Shown one piece after another: positions 54,701 through 64,000 of a DNA stretch of 64,000 nt. Source of the stretch: Selaginella moellendorffii (taxonomy: Eukaryota > Streptophyta > Lycopodiopsida > Selaginellales > Selaginellaceae); assembly GCF_000143415.4 (NCBI RefSeq), contig NW_003314281.1, forward strand, positions 1,434,983 to 1,498,982. The letters run 5' to 3'. Position 1 is the stretch's first letter. Every line of letters begins with the position of its first letter. A program made the position numbers and the translations under genes. The notes under the pieces were generated by a model. The model was not told the origin of the DNA and searched no databases. It saw only the letters and a program-made list of their open reading frames with translations.

Positions 54701-55038
54701 ATTTGAGATTGTTTGCGCCCGTGAGCCCATCAAATCATCGCTTCCAGAGGATCAAGTCGTGCTCTCAAAATGGGTAAGAATTCAGATCTTTTGCTCTTGA
54801 CATTAACGTTTTCTTTTTCCAGGCATGTAAAGAGCTCGAGAAGGGCAACCTGCGGAGTGTGATGGATGAAAGGCTCTCAGGCTACAAGGAGCAGGCAGCA
54901 TGGAAGATCTTGGAGGTTGCAATGAAGTGCGTGGAGCATTCTTCTGACAGGAGGCCCAGCATGAGCATGGTTACGGCCGAGCTGAGGGAAGCGATTCATC
55001 TTGAGGAGGATGGAAGCTCACTCTATGGTAGCTTTTAA
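51763..55038 (+). pseudogene. malectin-like LRR receptor-like kinase, nearly intact but frameshifted
   Basis: Fourteen exons: 51763..51838, 51911..52427, 52485..52957, 53024..53156, 53216..53287, 53344..53412, 53478..53534, 53589..53785, 53859..54061, 54115..54231, 54277..54339, 54392..54581, 54641..54773, 54823..55038. Signal peptide (MAYRRLLLILTLGLFAAPAQ), a malectin-like ectodomain (FLSLDCGAFDSHTDENGINW), two to three LRRs (YLDNNALTGPVPSFSSLKNL), a transmembrane helix (IIVEIAVPCVALLLVGAGIA) and a kinase with [46 protein letters not shown]. All exon phases fit except exon 10, where about 10 bases are missing between ILS and NLVSFIGY, shifting the frame. Either a pseudogene or a sequence error. 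It would be a plasma-membrane receptor kinase. Confidence 0.85.
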
Positions 55039-56180
55039 CAGAGGAAGATAAATGATGCCTCCATTTCGTCTTTTATTCTAAATTTAAAACAACTTCCAAG
55101 AATCACATAAACAAAAGCACACATGACCTACATATTTTGGTTATAGTAAAATATTTTACTGAACAAAGAAACTAGCTAAACGAGATATTTTAGTCAAATC
55201 GCTCAAAGTAATTGAAAAATTCAGCATTTTGATGAACTAGTACCTGAGGCAGAGGGACCCTTGCGGCACTCGTGTAGAAGATCCAGATAAAACTGGCAGG
55301 CACTGCCATTCAAGCTGATACACTGACAGAGAAATAAAATGATAAAGCAGCCATAAAAACAAGAAAGAGCTCTCATACTTGGTTGAAAGCTTTGATTTGG
55401 TTGCTGCAGGTAACAGTGGAAACAGCAATTGTTGGCGATGCATCAGCAAGTTGGAAAGTGTGGGGCCACATCCACTTGGGCTGTGCCAAGTGCCAGTCCT
55501 GAAATCGCTCAATCAGTTCCATTCCAGGAACATAAGGGGAGAGAGAGCATCTTTCTCTTGAGAAAAAAAGAGTGAGCCATTTTACCGTGGGCGACCATGC
55601 TGCCCAGTCCACCAACTATGCCACCGACTGGAACTGGAGCCCGCTGAGGGGCTGGGGCGTGATAAACTACACAAGAATCAGAACGTCAATACAAAGTGGC
55701 CGCGTAGACACGAGGAGGTGGCCGAGCTAGATGAAAAAAAAACGCTTAGAACTGAGCATTCTGCATACCACCACCACGGCTATGTGGCATAGGTACGATA
55801 AGCAGAAGGGAAAAGAAAGACAATGTAGGAAGGAAGCTTTAGCGCCGGAGTGCCTTTTATTCCGGCGGATGCTGGTGGCCTGGCAAGTGTCCATTTGCTA
55901 GCAATCAGCGCCTTGACCGGTTGACTTTCATGGCCTTGACTTTGAGCTTCCAATTCTTTCTTTGAACCAAAAGAATACCTGGTTGGCTTTCAATACCGGT
56001 TTAACCAATGATTCCAATGTATAAACCAATATACATTTGCCATTTGGCTCATGCCAGCTTGGACGACTCCCTCACTCACATGACAATATCAAATCTGTGA
56101 GTAATAGGAAAGAGAACCTGTTCATCCTTTCCATCCTACGGAAGCGTCCAGAGTCAATCGTGGTATACCTCGTCCTCTTT
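55039..56180. other. intergenic region; repeat shared with 62.3-62.5 kb
   Basis: No gene supported. 55245-55430 shares blocks with 62325-62520 (for example CCCTTGCGGCACTCG / CCCTGCGGCATTCAG and GGTTGCTGCAGG). A minus-strand exon-like stretch around 55615-55670 (VGGIVGGLGSMVAHG) has splice-like borders, but no family was recognised. Confidence 0.4.
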
Positions 56181-56181
56181 C

Positions 56182-56638
56182 TCAGGCATGATGTTCGTCG
56201 GAAGATCTCGGGCCTTGGCATCTGGTTCTATTCCCCAAGTTGCGATTGACCGGGAAGGGATCCAACCATGCATAAAACCATGACGACAAACCTGCAGCAC
56301 AATAAGCTGCCTCTTCTAGCCTTAAACTGAAGCCGCCTGCCATTAGTTTGCCCGCTACATGCGGGCATACGCATCGGGGTGAAGCAATATTTACCTCGTT
56401 CTCTTTCAGCAAAAATGAAAAGCCCTCGCTCTTGTGACAGATCAAATTCTGGCACGCTTCTGAGCTTGCTCGTAGATCCTTTGGCCAGTCTTTGCGGGCA
56501 CTCGATCTGGAAGAGTGTTTCAAAATATGGTTTTCCTGGAACATAAACAAACTCACCATTTCGGCAGCTGCTGCCAAATTTCCAGCCGTCCCCGCGCAAT
56601 ATTTCACCCCTATGCCACTGACCATCGCACGGCGCCAT
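56182..56638 (-). CDS. hypothetical protein, 138 residues, two exons
   Basis: Exons complement(56182..56354, 56395..56638), a 40-base GT-AG intron and a closed frame. It starts MAPCDGQWHRGEILRGDGWK, has YVPGKPYFETLFQIECPQRL and, in exon 2, GKLMAGGFSLRLEEAAYCAA. No family identified with confidence. A further donor GCAGGTTTGTC at about 56290 could extend it into more exons. The gene model is tentative. Confidence 0.35.
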
Positions 56639-57049
56639 CGTCGCCGCGCTCGCTCGCCATAGCTAAATAAAAGTTTTGTGTTTAATATTGGAAATTGATT
56701 TTTCTTGTTCAACTTAATTTTTTTTTCTTTAGAGACTGCATGCAATCGCCCAACTGGTTGCCACCTCTAGAAGGGGACACTCCATGAACACCTTTCAACT
56801 GACATGAGACCCAAGTCAAAGAAGTATCGGACGATAAAGAGAAAATCAAAGAGAAAACCCAGCAAAAGATTAAGAAAGGAAAGAAAGACCAAGATATTGC
56901 CAAGATGCTTCGGTTTTGAAAGCTAGCTGTGAGATTGAGAGTTGGTAAGCATTGCGACATCGTTTGAAAGTCCGCCTTCTTCAACGAAACAGCCAGAGGT
57001 GATGGCTCACCGATAAAGGTGTGGAGCTTAGCTGAGCTCTTATGTTTCC

Positions 57050-57545
57050 ACTCGCCACCAGCGCCTCGAGCATCGCGTTCCACGCGAGATCAGCAAGAGT
57101 GCCCTCTACGCTGCCGAGAGTCCGCATTCTTGTCCTGGATTGCTGGCTGCTCTAGCTTGGCTCGTCAATTACGACGACAAGGCTCGAGAAATCAAAGGGA
57201 ATGGTGGTGGATTGGGCTACGGATTTTATTTACCTCACCCAAGCTTATAACGAGTTTCAACTCGTGCAGCATGCAGATCAGCAATGTAACCTTAGTGATC
57301 AGCTCTGGAAAGATTCCATGATCCACGGGCATGAAATTAAAGCCAAGAACTGGCACGCACTGCGTGCATGGCTACACGCGGTGCACGAAGACCGATCCCA
57401 TCGGCATGGAAACCATTCTGGAGCATCTCTCCAAACAGCTCGATTGCTCGCCCGCGAAGAAGACCCGGAGTTTGGGAGCTCGATATCTCATGCCTGTTCA
57501 TCCGGACGGGTGATCGAGGCATTAATTGGATTGAAAGAACAAAAA
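57050..57545. pseudogene. shuffled PPR gene fragments, partly inverted
   Basis: 57050-57090 matches 41633-41672 in reverse. 57260-57440 matches 41791-41980 in reverse. 57485-57545 matches 42015-42075 in direct orientation, including the PPR stop and the following GATTGAAAGAACAAA. So the 3' end of the PPR gene at 40475 was copied here and rearranged. Confidence 0.85.
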
Positions 57546-57551
57546 GTATGA

Positions 57552-58480
57552 TCATAGCTTTAACTTTGGCAGGATCTTCAATGCCATCTTTAGTCCGATC
57601 CTGCGACGCGCTTCCATGGAGATCTTCGGCTGGTCCATCTTGTTGGGCTTGTTTGGCAGTGGGGTTTCGAGCTTGGGCACATCTGTTTCCAGCTTCTCAA
57701 GCTTGTCCAAAGACTTGAGACCTTGGATCTTGCACAATGCCTCGCATAGGAGCCTCTTGAGGATCTCGTCTGTCAAGCTGTGGTTGACATCCATCCTCTC
57801 TGCAACATCCATACTTTGCTTTGCAAGATCGAATCGTTGCTCGAGTCTTCCTTGCTCCTCCTTGTGCCGCTCTTCCAGCTTGCGCAGCTTCACTACCAGG
57901 ACTATCCCGTCCTCTTGGAGCCTGCCTTGCTCTTGAGCGCTTCCTGCCTCTTGCAAAAGCTCAGGAGCTCCTCTCCCTGCTTATCCAACTTTTCCATTAC
58001 AAGATTGCTGAAGCTCTCGTATTTCATCTTGTGCTGCTCGTCCAGCTTGCGCAGTGCCGCTTCCACATCCGCTTCGAGCGTAATCTTCTGCTGCTTGCAA
58101 ACGCTGAGGAACTCCTCTCGCTGCTCATCCATCTTTTCCATTACACGATTGTTGAAGCTGGTCTGTCCCATATCTTGTGCTGCTCCAGTGCCGCTTCTTG
58201 AGCTCTCACATCCGCTTCGAGCTTGCCCTGCTCGATCTGTGCTGCCCTAGCGCCGCTTCCTGTCTCGTGCAATCGCTGAGGAGCTCCCCCCGCATCTTTT
58301 CCAGTACAAGATTGTTTCTTCAGCTTGCGCAAGGCCTCTTGAACCCGCGCTGTGACATCCGCTAGCTTCGCTTGCTCCTCCTGAACCTTTTGTGCATCGA
58401 GCTCGCTCAAGAGAGGTACTTTCCGGATCGCATCCTCCGCCTGATCCAGCACCTGCGCCAGCTCTGTATCGTACCTAGAA
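57552..58480 (-). pseudogene. broken copy of the coiled-coil repeat protein
   Basis: Homologous to 42104-43642 on the same strand: C-terminus RMDVNHSLTDEILKRLLCEA and SMEARRRIGLKMALKILPKL, middle SFNNRVMEKMDEQREEFLSV and LVMEKLDKQGEELLSFCKRQ, N-terminal QEEQAKLADVTARVQEALRK. It is split over at least three frames with shifts near 57940 and 58170 and has fewer repeat units. The last part carries an insert (KLETDVPKLETPLPNKPNKM) absent from the intact copy. Confidence 0.85.
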
Positions 58481-58533
58481 CTTTTCGGGCTCCATCCTAT
58501 TTACAGCCGAGTCCTTCGTCAAGCTCTTGGACA

Positions 58534-61038
58534 CTAGGAAATCCCATCCAGCTTGCAAGCAGTGAGCAGCCCCGTGACAGCAGACAAATCCGCAGGGAAA
58601 GGCATGAGGCCCAGCAGCTCCGTCGCCTCGTCCAGCCATCCCGAGCGGCAAAACACGTCCGCCATGCAGTTGAAGTGATCCTTGACGGGCTTGATCCAGA
58701 AATCCGCCTGCATTGCCACGAAGAACTCCAGGCTCTGCGACAATCTCCCACTGTGGCTGCTGGAGATCAAGATCTCCGTGAATGTGATCTCGTCCGGGAA
58801 GCACAGCCCGTCCAGGATCATCTCGTGAAACACCGTAGATGCCTCGCTCGTATGCCCGTGCTGAGAATACGCCATCATCATCGCGTTCCACGACACCACC
58901 GTCCTCTCGGGAATCCGATCGAAGAAACTCCTTGATTCCTGGAGCTCTCCTTGCTGAGCCCACGCCGTGACCATCGACGTCCACGACGCGGCGTCCCACT
59001 GTGGACAAAGGTCAAAGCACCGCTTCGCTTGATCCATTTGCCCAAGTTGCGCATACGCCGAGATCGTCGAAGTCCATGACACCACGCTCTGTTCTTCCAT
59101 TCCGGTGATCAGCTGGAGAGCTCTCTCCGCTCGCCCGCTCCTCGCCAAGCCGGCTATCACCGCGCTACACGAAGAACAGCCGTGCCGGGGCATCCGATCG
59201 AGCAGAAGCTCCGCCTGGTCGATGCAGTCATTGTGGGCGGTGGCGGAGATGACCACGGCCCACGATACGGCGTTGCGGTGGCGCATCCGATCGAACATCT
59301 TGGTGGCGCGGGTGGTGTCCCCGGCGGCGGCGTAGGCGGAGATCATGAGCGTGCACAGCACCGTGTCGTGCTCGGGCGCACGGTGGAACGCGATGGTGGC
59401 ATCGACCACCAGGTGATTCTGTGCGTATGCTCCCACCATCGCGCTCCACGAGGAGGAATCCCACGCAGGCATTCTCTCGAACGCGAACCGGGCGCTCGCG
59501 GCGTCGCGACCGCTGGAGAACGCTTGAATGAGAGAGGTCCACGCCAGCGGACACCGCCTCGGGGAGCGGTCAAAGATCTCCCTTGCCTCGCCCAGCCAGC
59601 CACTCTGGCCGTACCCCGCCACTAGCGACGCCGCAGAGGCGGCGTCTCTCTCCGGTGATCGCTCGGATAGGTCCCGCGCCTCCGAGAGGTACCCAGCTTG
59701 GGCATAGCCCGAGACGAGCTCGCCCCATGCCTGTGCGTCCAGGACAGGGAATCGATCAAGAACAGCGCGAGCATCGTCCAGCCGCCCGGATCGAGTGTAG
59801 GATTGGAGCAGCGCGTGCCAGGATCCGGAGTTTCTCCTCTCCATCCTGTCGAAGATGGCCCTGGGATCGTGCTCGATGCCGATGAGCGAGAAGGCGATGG
59901 CGTTCCAGGAGATGGTTTCTAGATCTAGAGGGGCTTGCCGGATCATCGCGTGGGCCTGGTCGAGATCGCCGTGCTGCGCGCAGCAGGAGATGATGGAGCT
60001 CCAGGACGAGGAGCTCCACTGGGGCATCCTGGAGAAGACATCCATCGCGGTGGAGAGCCGCCCTCTCTCGGCGTAGGCGCGGATCAAGACGCTCCAGGCG
60101 ATGGCGTTCCTCTCGGGGATGAGTGAATCGAAGATGATCCCGGCGGCCACGAGCGCTGTTGGCGATGATCCATTGTTGGCGTTGGCATAGATCGTGAGCA
60201 GCGTCGTCCAGGAGATCACGTCCCTGGATGGCATTTTCTCAAAGACCATCTCGGCCTTTTCTCTAGAGCGTTGCGATCGAGACTTGAGTAGCGCATTCCA
60301 AGAGACTTGGTTCCTCTCGGGCATTTCAGCAAAGAGGCAATCAGCAACATCAAAATGCCCTAACTCGGCATTTGCGTAAATCATCATGTTCCAGCATGGG
60401 ATGCTTCTCTCAGGCATTTTATTGAACAATTGTGATGCCGATTCGATTTCGCCAGCTTTCGCATAAGATGTGACTACGCTCGTCAAGGAGAAAGCGTCAG
60501 CGCAAGGAATCCTTTCAAATATAAAGCTGACGCGATCAAGATCCCCGTCTTTGGCATAAACTGCGATAAGAGAGTTCCAGGAGGCATCGTTTCTCTGAGG
60601 AGTTCTATCAAATAATTCTTGCGCGCGATCAATATTTTTGGCTCTACCGTATGCCGCGATCATCGTATTCCACAACACGGTGCTTCGATCGTGGAGCTCT
60701 TCGAACATTCTCTCGGCGTGATCAAGATACCCATTGACGGCATATGCCTGGATCATCGCGCTGCAGGACCGCGCGTTTGGAGAATCCATGGCGTCAAGAA
60801 CAGACTTGGCGTCCTCCACGCTGCCACACTTGCCAAACATCTCGATCATAAGATGGGAGAGGTAGCGGCTGCTGTCCTTGAATCGGCTATCGGCAATGAT
60901 CCGGTGGACAAGCCTCGCATCGGCAAGACTGCTGCTCCTCCCGACGTTCCTCACGATCTCTCCCAGCTCCTGGATCGTCTCGGCTCTCTGGCAATCGCCC
61001 TTGAGCGCGCGCTTGACGAGCTTCTTCCAAGAGATCAT
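58534..61038 (-). CDS. pentatricopeptide repeat protein, 834 residues, intronless
   Basis: The start is ATG 61038 (MISWKKLVKRALKGDCQRAE). More than twenty PPR units, mostly S type of about 31 residues (STVLWNTMIAAYGRAKNIDR, DVISWTTLLTIYANANNGSS, NAVSWAVVISATAHNDCIDQ). The last units include DEITFTEILISSSHSGRLSQ and an end at TGLLTACKLDGIS, with no E or DYW domain. Expected to bind organellar transcripts. Its 5' end is duplicated at 62530-62813. Immediately upstream on the same strand lies a degenerate PPR (61048-62009), leaving almost no room for a promoter. Confidence 0.92.
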   Translation of the reverse strand: MISWKKLVKRALKGDCQRAETIQELGEIVRNVGRSSSLADARLVHRIIADSRFKDSSRYLSHLMIEMFGKCGSVEDAKSVLDAMDSPNARSCSAMIQAYAVNGYLDHAERMFEELHDRSTVLWNTMIAAYGRAKNIDRAQELFDRTPQRNDASWNSLIAVYAKDGDLDRVSFIFERIPCADAFSLTSVVTSYAKAGEIESASQLFNKMPERSIPCWNMMIYANAELGHFDVADCLFAEMPERNQVSWNALLKSRSQRSREKAEMVFEKMPSRDVISWTTLLTIYANANNGSSPTALVAAGIIFDSLIPERNAIAWSVLIRAYAERGRLSTAMDVFSRMPQWSSSSWSSIISCCAQHGDLDQAHAMIRQAPLDLETISWNAIAFSLIGIEHDPRAIFDRMERRNSGSWHALLQSYTRSGRLDDARAVLDRFPVLDAQAWGELVSGYAQAGYLSEARDLSERSPERDAASAASLVAGYGQSGWLGEAREIFDRSPRRCPLAWTSLIQAFSSGRDAASARFAFERMPAWDSSSWSAMVGAYAQNHLVVDATIAFHRAPEHDTVLCTLMISAYAAAGDTTRATKMFDRMRHRNAVSWAVVISATAHNDCIDQAELLLDRMPRHGCSSCSAVIAGLARSGRAERALQLITGMEEQSVVSWTSTISAYAQLGQMDQAKRCFDLCPQWDAASWTSMVTAWAQQGELQESRSFFDRIPERTVVSWNAMMMAYSQHGHTSEASTVFHEMILDGLCFPDEITFTEILISSSHSGRLSQSLEFFVAMQADFWIKPVKDHFNCMADVFCRSGWLDEATELLGLMPFPADLSAVTGLLTACKLDGIS

Positions 61039-61047
61039 CGTCACGAG

Positions 61048-62009
61048 TCATGGAGGAGCGATCTGATTCAGCGCCGGCCTTCTTCGCGATGGCTGCTGCT
61101 TGTAGAAGCTGGAGAGAAGAACATAGTGCGCGCTATCTGCTGGATGGAGCTCCGCGGCATTCGCTGCCGCGAGATCCGCGCGAGTCCCATCGCCGTGGAG
61201 CGCACTCGAATTCAGCAGCATCGACCACGCGAGATTGTTTGGAAGGAATGGCATCCTCTCGACCCACCGCCGCGTTGAGATCCTCTGGAAGAACACCCTA
61301 GAGCAGAAGAGATCCAGCGAGCTCGCGATCTGGCCGTTCTGCGCGTACCCAGCGATCATCACGTTCCAGGAGATCGCGTCGCTCCGCCATGGCGTCAAAG
61401 GTCTCCCTGGCATCGCCCATCCAAGCGCCAAGGAAATGCAAGCCACGGGATCATTGTAAGTCATCGCCTGGAAGATCGATCTCGCCTCGTCTAGCCGATC
61501 CACGAGATGATGCTCCGCGTCTTCATCGCCAGGAAGAAGTCCCAGATCCGGCAACTGGCCCGTACCACAACACAACATCGCGGTCCCGCATGGAATCAAA
61601 GAAGAGCTTCGCATCGTCGATGGTTAGCTCCGCAAGAAGCAAATGTTGCGAGCATAAAAGACCATGCCACAGCATTGCGTTACATCGAAAATAGTCTTCT
61701 AGGCATATCCTTACAGAGTTGCCGTCCATGTGACATTCTACAAGGACAAGCCAAACTATGAGATTGCTAAAGATGCCGAAAATGGGCAAATTGTGCTACT
61801 ATGGATTCGTTGCGATGGCGCATGGCAAAGGACACGAATTGCTTCCTAGAAGTGCTGGTTTGTGTGTAGCCAACTAGAATGAGATAAAACACCATAAGGC
61901 AATTCCATGTCCTGCTAGTCATCGAATCAAACACAGCCTTGGCGCGATCAATCTGCCTGGCGTGGGTGTAGCACTGGATCATCGTCGTCCAGGTGTTGGC
62001 TGTCCACAA
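61048..62009 (-). pseudogene. degenerate PPR gene
   Basis: A decayed version of the PPR at 62761-64000. Shared blocks are SNVMIAGYAQNGQIASSLDL-like at about 61330, NNLAWSMLLNSSALHGDG, and the end YVLLSSFYKQQPSRRR (about 61090). Deletions and frame changes occur near 61400, 61560 and 61800, so only fragments remain open. Confidence 0.85.
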
Positions 62010-62019
62010 ACGCTCTTAC

Positions 62020-62303
62020 GCTTGGTAAGTTCCACGAGACGATATCTAGTCATCCAGCTCAAGCACAAGGAGGTGCCCCGAGTAGGTGCCGGGATAGGTG
62101 ATGGACTTGTGAAGAAACCCAAGTCATCCCCGTGAAAAGTTTTGCTCTTTCCCTGTTGTAGCAGCTTAATGTCTTGGAGGACATGGAAGCTCAAGATTGT
62201 GAAGCTACATAAAGCTCTTGTGAGCTAGCTGTTTTAGAAACATTGCAAATTTTTAAAAAGACAAGATTTGAGAAAATACAGGACATTAGGTTAGATCTAG
62301 ATT
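62020..62303. other. intergenic stretch, nothing recognised
   Basis: No gene or repeat recognised; it separates the degenerate PPR from the truncated PPR copy. Confidence 0.4.
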
Positions 62304-62529
62304 TCATGGTTGAAAAATCAACTTTTTTGGTGGGCTAGAAGGATCCCTGCGGCATTCAGTGAGTATGCCATGGGAAAATTGGCAAGGCGTAATTTCATTA
62401 CTTTTCGAACGAAGACACTGAAAAGAGAAAGAAAAAAGAAAAAAAGAAAGAAAAGGGGGCCTTCGTACCTCTTGAAAAGCTCTCATCTGGTTGCTGCAGG
62501 CATCAGCTGCAAGATGAAAAGAGTGGATC

Positions 62530-62813
62530 CTCGCGCTCGAGGACCGCGCGTTTGGAGAATCTATAGCGTCAAGAACAGCCTTGGCGTCGTTTACGCTGCC
62601 ACACTTTCCAAACATCTGGATCATAAGATGGGGGAGATAGGGGCTGGTGTCATTGAATTGGCTATCGGCAATGATCCGGTGGACGAGCCTCGCATCGCTG
62701 GGACTCCTGCTCCTCCCAACGTTCCTCACGATCTCTCCCAGCTCCTGGATCGTCTCGGCTCTATGCCAATCCCTCTTGAGCGCGTGCTTGACGAGCTTCT
62801 TCCAAGAGATCAT
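62530..62813 (-). pseudogene. truncated 5' end of a PPR gene
   Basis: About 95 codons (MISWKKLVKHALKRDWHRAE to LDAIDSPNARSSSARI) almost the same as the start of the PPR at 58534-61038. The homology ends near 62530 and the frame runs into sequence related to 55245-55430. The first 53 bases overlap, in another frame, the end of the PPR gene at 62761-64000. Confidence 0.85.
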
Positions 62814-64000
62814 CGTCGAGGATCATCGCTTGCCTTCTTCGCGATGGCTGCTGCTTGTAGAAACTGGAGAGAAGAACATAGTGAGCGCCATCTTCTGGAT
62901 CGAGCTCCGCGGCATTCGCTGCCGCGAGATCCGCGCGAATCCCATCGCCGTGGAGCGCGCTCGAATTCAGCAGCATCGACCACGCGAGATTGCTTGGAAA
63001 GAATGGCATCCTGTCGACCAGCTCGTGGGCTTCCTCGATCCGGCCACACCGTCCCAGCAAATCCACCATGCAGCAGTAATGTACCAGCTGCTGATGCTGA
63101 TCTCCATCCTCGCGCATCGAGATCCAGATATCCCAGCCTCGATCCACAAGCCCGCCTCTCCCACACGCCGTGAGCACCGCCGTGTACGTGAGATCCTCCG
63201 GAAGAACACCCTGGAGCCGCATTGCCGAGAAGATATCCAGCGAGCTCGCGATCTCGCCATTCTGCGCGTACCCAGCGATCATCACGTTCCAGGAGATCGC
63301 GTCCCGCTCGGCCATGGCGTCGAAGATCTTCCTGGCATCGCCCATCCGCCCCGAGTGAGCGAATGCCAGTGCCAGGGAATTGCAAGCCGCTGAATCCCTG
63401 CAAGGCATCGCCTGGAAGATCGATCTCGCTTCGTCTAGCTGCTGGATCTGGGCGTGAGCGGTGAGAATCTCCGTCCACGAGACGATGCTCCGCGTCTCCA
63501 TCGCCAGGAAGAAGTTCCAGGCCTCTTGGATCCGGCAGCTGGCCACGAAGCCTTGGAGCATTGCGTTCCACGACACCACATCGCGATCCGGCATGGAATC
63601 AAAGAAGAGCTTCGCGTCTTCGATGGTTGCGCGCTCCACGGAGATGGTGAGCATCGCATTCCAGGCGCTCAAGCTCAACGCTGGAAGTCTCTCAAACACT
63701 CTCCGGGCTTCTCCCAGGAAGCCCAGCCGGGCAAATGCTACGAGCATGAGAGACCACGACACAGCATTGCGTTCTGGCATTAAATCGAAAAGATTCTTCG
63801 CGTCATTTAATGATCCACACTCGGCATATCCTTGCAACGTTGCCGTCCACGTCACAACGTCGTGAAGTGGCATCCTTTCGGCAAAGGTTTGCGCTTTATC
63901 AATATGCCGAGCATGGGCAAATGCTGCTACCATGGCATTCCACGCGAATTCGTTCCGATGGCGCATCGCGAAGAACACAAACTGCGCTTCCTCCAAGTAC
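62761..64000 (-). CDS. pentatricopeptide repeat protein, 5' end beyond the window
   Basis: At least 411 codons open to the right window edge; the first ATG is outside, so the start is missing. PPR units include DVVTWTATLQGYAECGSLND, NAVSWSLMLVAFARLGFLGE, DVVSWNAMLQGFVASCRIQE and DAISWNVMIAGYAQNGEIAS. The end has LQGVLPEDLTYTAVLTACGR, HYCCMVDLLGRCGRIEEAHE and an E-like NLAWSMLLNSSALHGDGIRA to HYVLLSSFYK, then RRRQAMILDDDLLEEARQAR. No DYW domain. An E-type tail suggests a role in organellar RNA editing; inferred from the family. Confidence 0.9.
   Translation of the reverse strand, partial: YLEEAQFVFFAMRHRNEFAWNAMVAAFAHARHIDKAQTFAERMPLHDVVTWTATLQGYAECGSLNDAKNLFDLMPERNAVSWSLMLVAFARLGFLGEARRVFERLPALSLSAWNAMLTISVERATIEDAKLFFDSMPDRDVVSWNAMLQGFVASCRIQEAWNFFLAMETRSIVSWTEILTAHAQIQQLDEARSIFQAMPCRDSAACNSLALAFAHSGRMGDARKIFDAMAERDAISWNVMIAGYAQNGEIASSLDIFSAMRLQGVLPEDLTYTAVLTACGRGGLVDRGWDIWISMREDGDQHQQLVHYCCMVDLLGRCGRIEEAHELVDRMPFFPSNLAWSMLLNSSALHGDGIRADLAAANAAELDPEDGAHYVLLSSFYKQQPSRRRQAMILDDDLLEEARQARAQEGLA

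Overview
The window is a plant nuclear genome segment, most likely from a lycophyte of the Selaginella type. The evidence is the very short introns (about 50-100 bp), the compact genes, several intronless PPR genes lying close together, the R2R3-MYB, plant bHLH and malectin-like receptor kinase genes, and gene-dense GC-richer blocks alternating with AT-rich transposon-filled islands. The species is an inference. There is one 100-base assembly gap at 22553-22652.

Layout. 1-15 kb: a transcription-factor cluster in which an R2R3-MYB gene followed downstream by a bHLH gene, all on the minus strand, occurs twice (MYB 9686-10533 with bHLH 8923-9481; MYB 13995-14909 with bHLH 12758-13563). A third MYB copy at the left edge is dead: a gag-less Ty3/gypsy element (482-3798, LTRs and target duplication visible) sits in its last exon, and a TIR DNA transposon (4166-8738) starts about where its first exon should be. 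That transposon carries two zinc fingers and a DxxE motif like that of P/THAP9-type transposases. 15-18.6 kb: an FkbM-type methyltransferase divergent from an FHA-domain/coiled-coil protein with a C-terminal SQ/TQ cluster. 18.6-27.2 kb: an AT-rich island with gypsy pol remnants, minisatellites and decayed repeats. 27.2-37.7 kb: a methionine sulfoxide reductase B, two tail-to-tail ArsB/Lsi2-type anion transporters (one with introns, one without), and a chloroplast-type small multidrug export family protein. 37.7-43.7 kb: a compact block with PPR, V-ATPase subunit c, PPR and a tandem-repeat coiled-coil protein. 44-47 kb: mostly non-coding with hairpin repeats. 47-55 kb: a tandem array of malectin-like LRR receptor kinases in different stages of decay; even the best copy has a frameshift in its kinase domain. 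57-64 kb: a rearranged, broken copy of the PPR/coiled-coil pair, followed by a PPR cluster built of two duplicated modules, the last gene running off the right edge.

How the genes relate. Three local duplication systems dominate: MYB-bHLH modules, the receptor kinase array, and PPR modules. Each keeps one or two good-looking copies beside relics. The housekeeping genes (VHA-c, MsrB, Sm_multidrug family) are packed between them with intergenic gaps as small as 30-150 bp. PPR proteins are normally organellar RNA-binding factors, which fits a lineage with heavy organellar RNA editing. The Lsi2-type pair would export silicic acid or arsenite across the plasma membrane if the family assignment holds. 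All exon borders given were chosen by reading splice sites and checking that the frames close; no transcript data were available.
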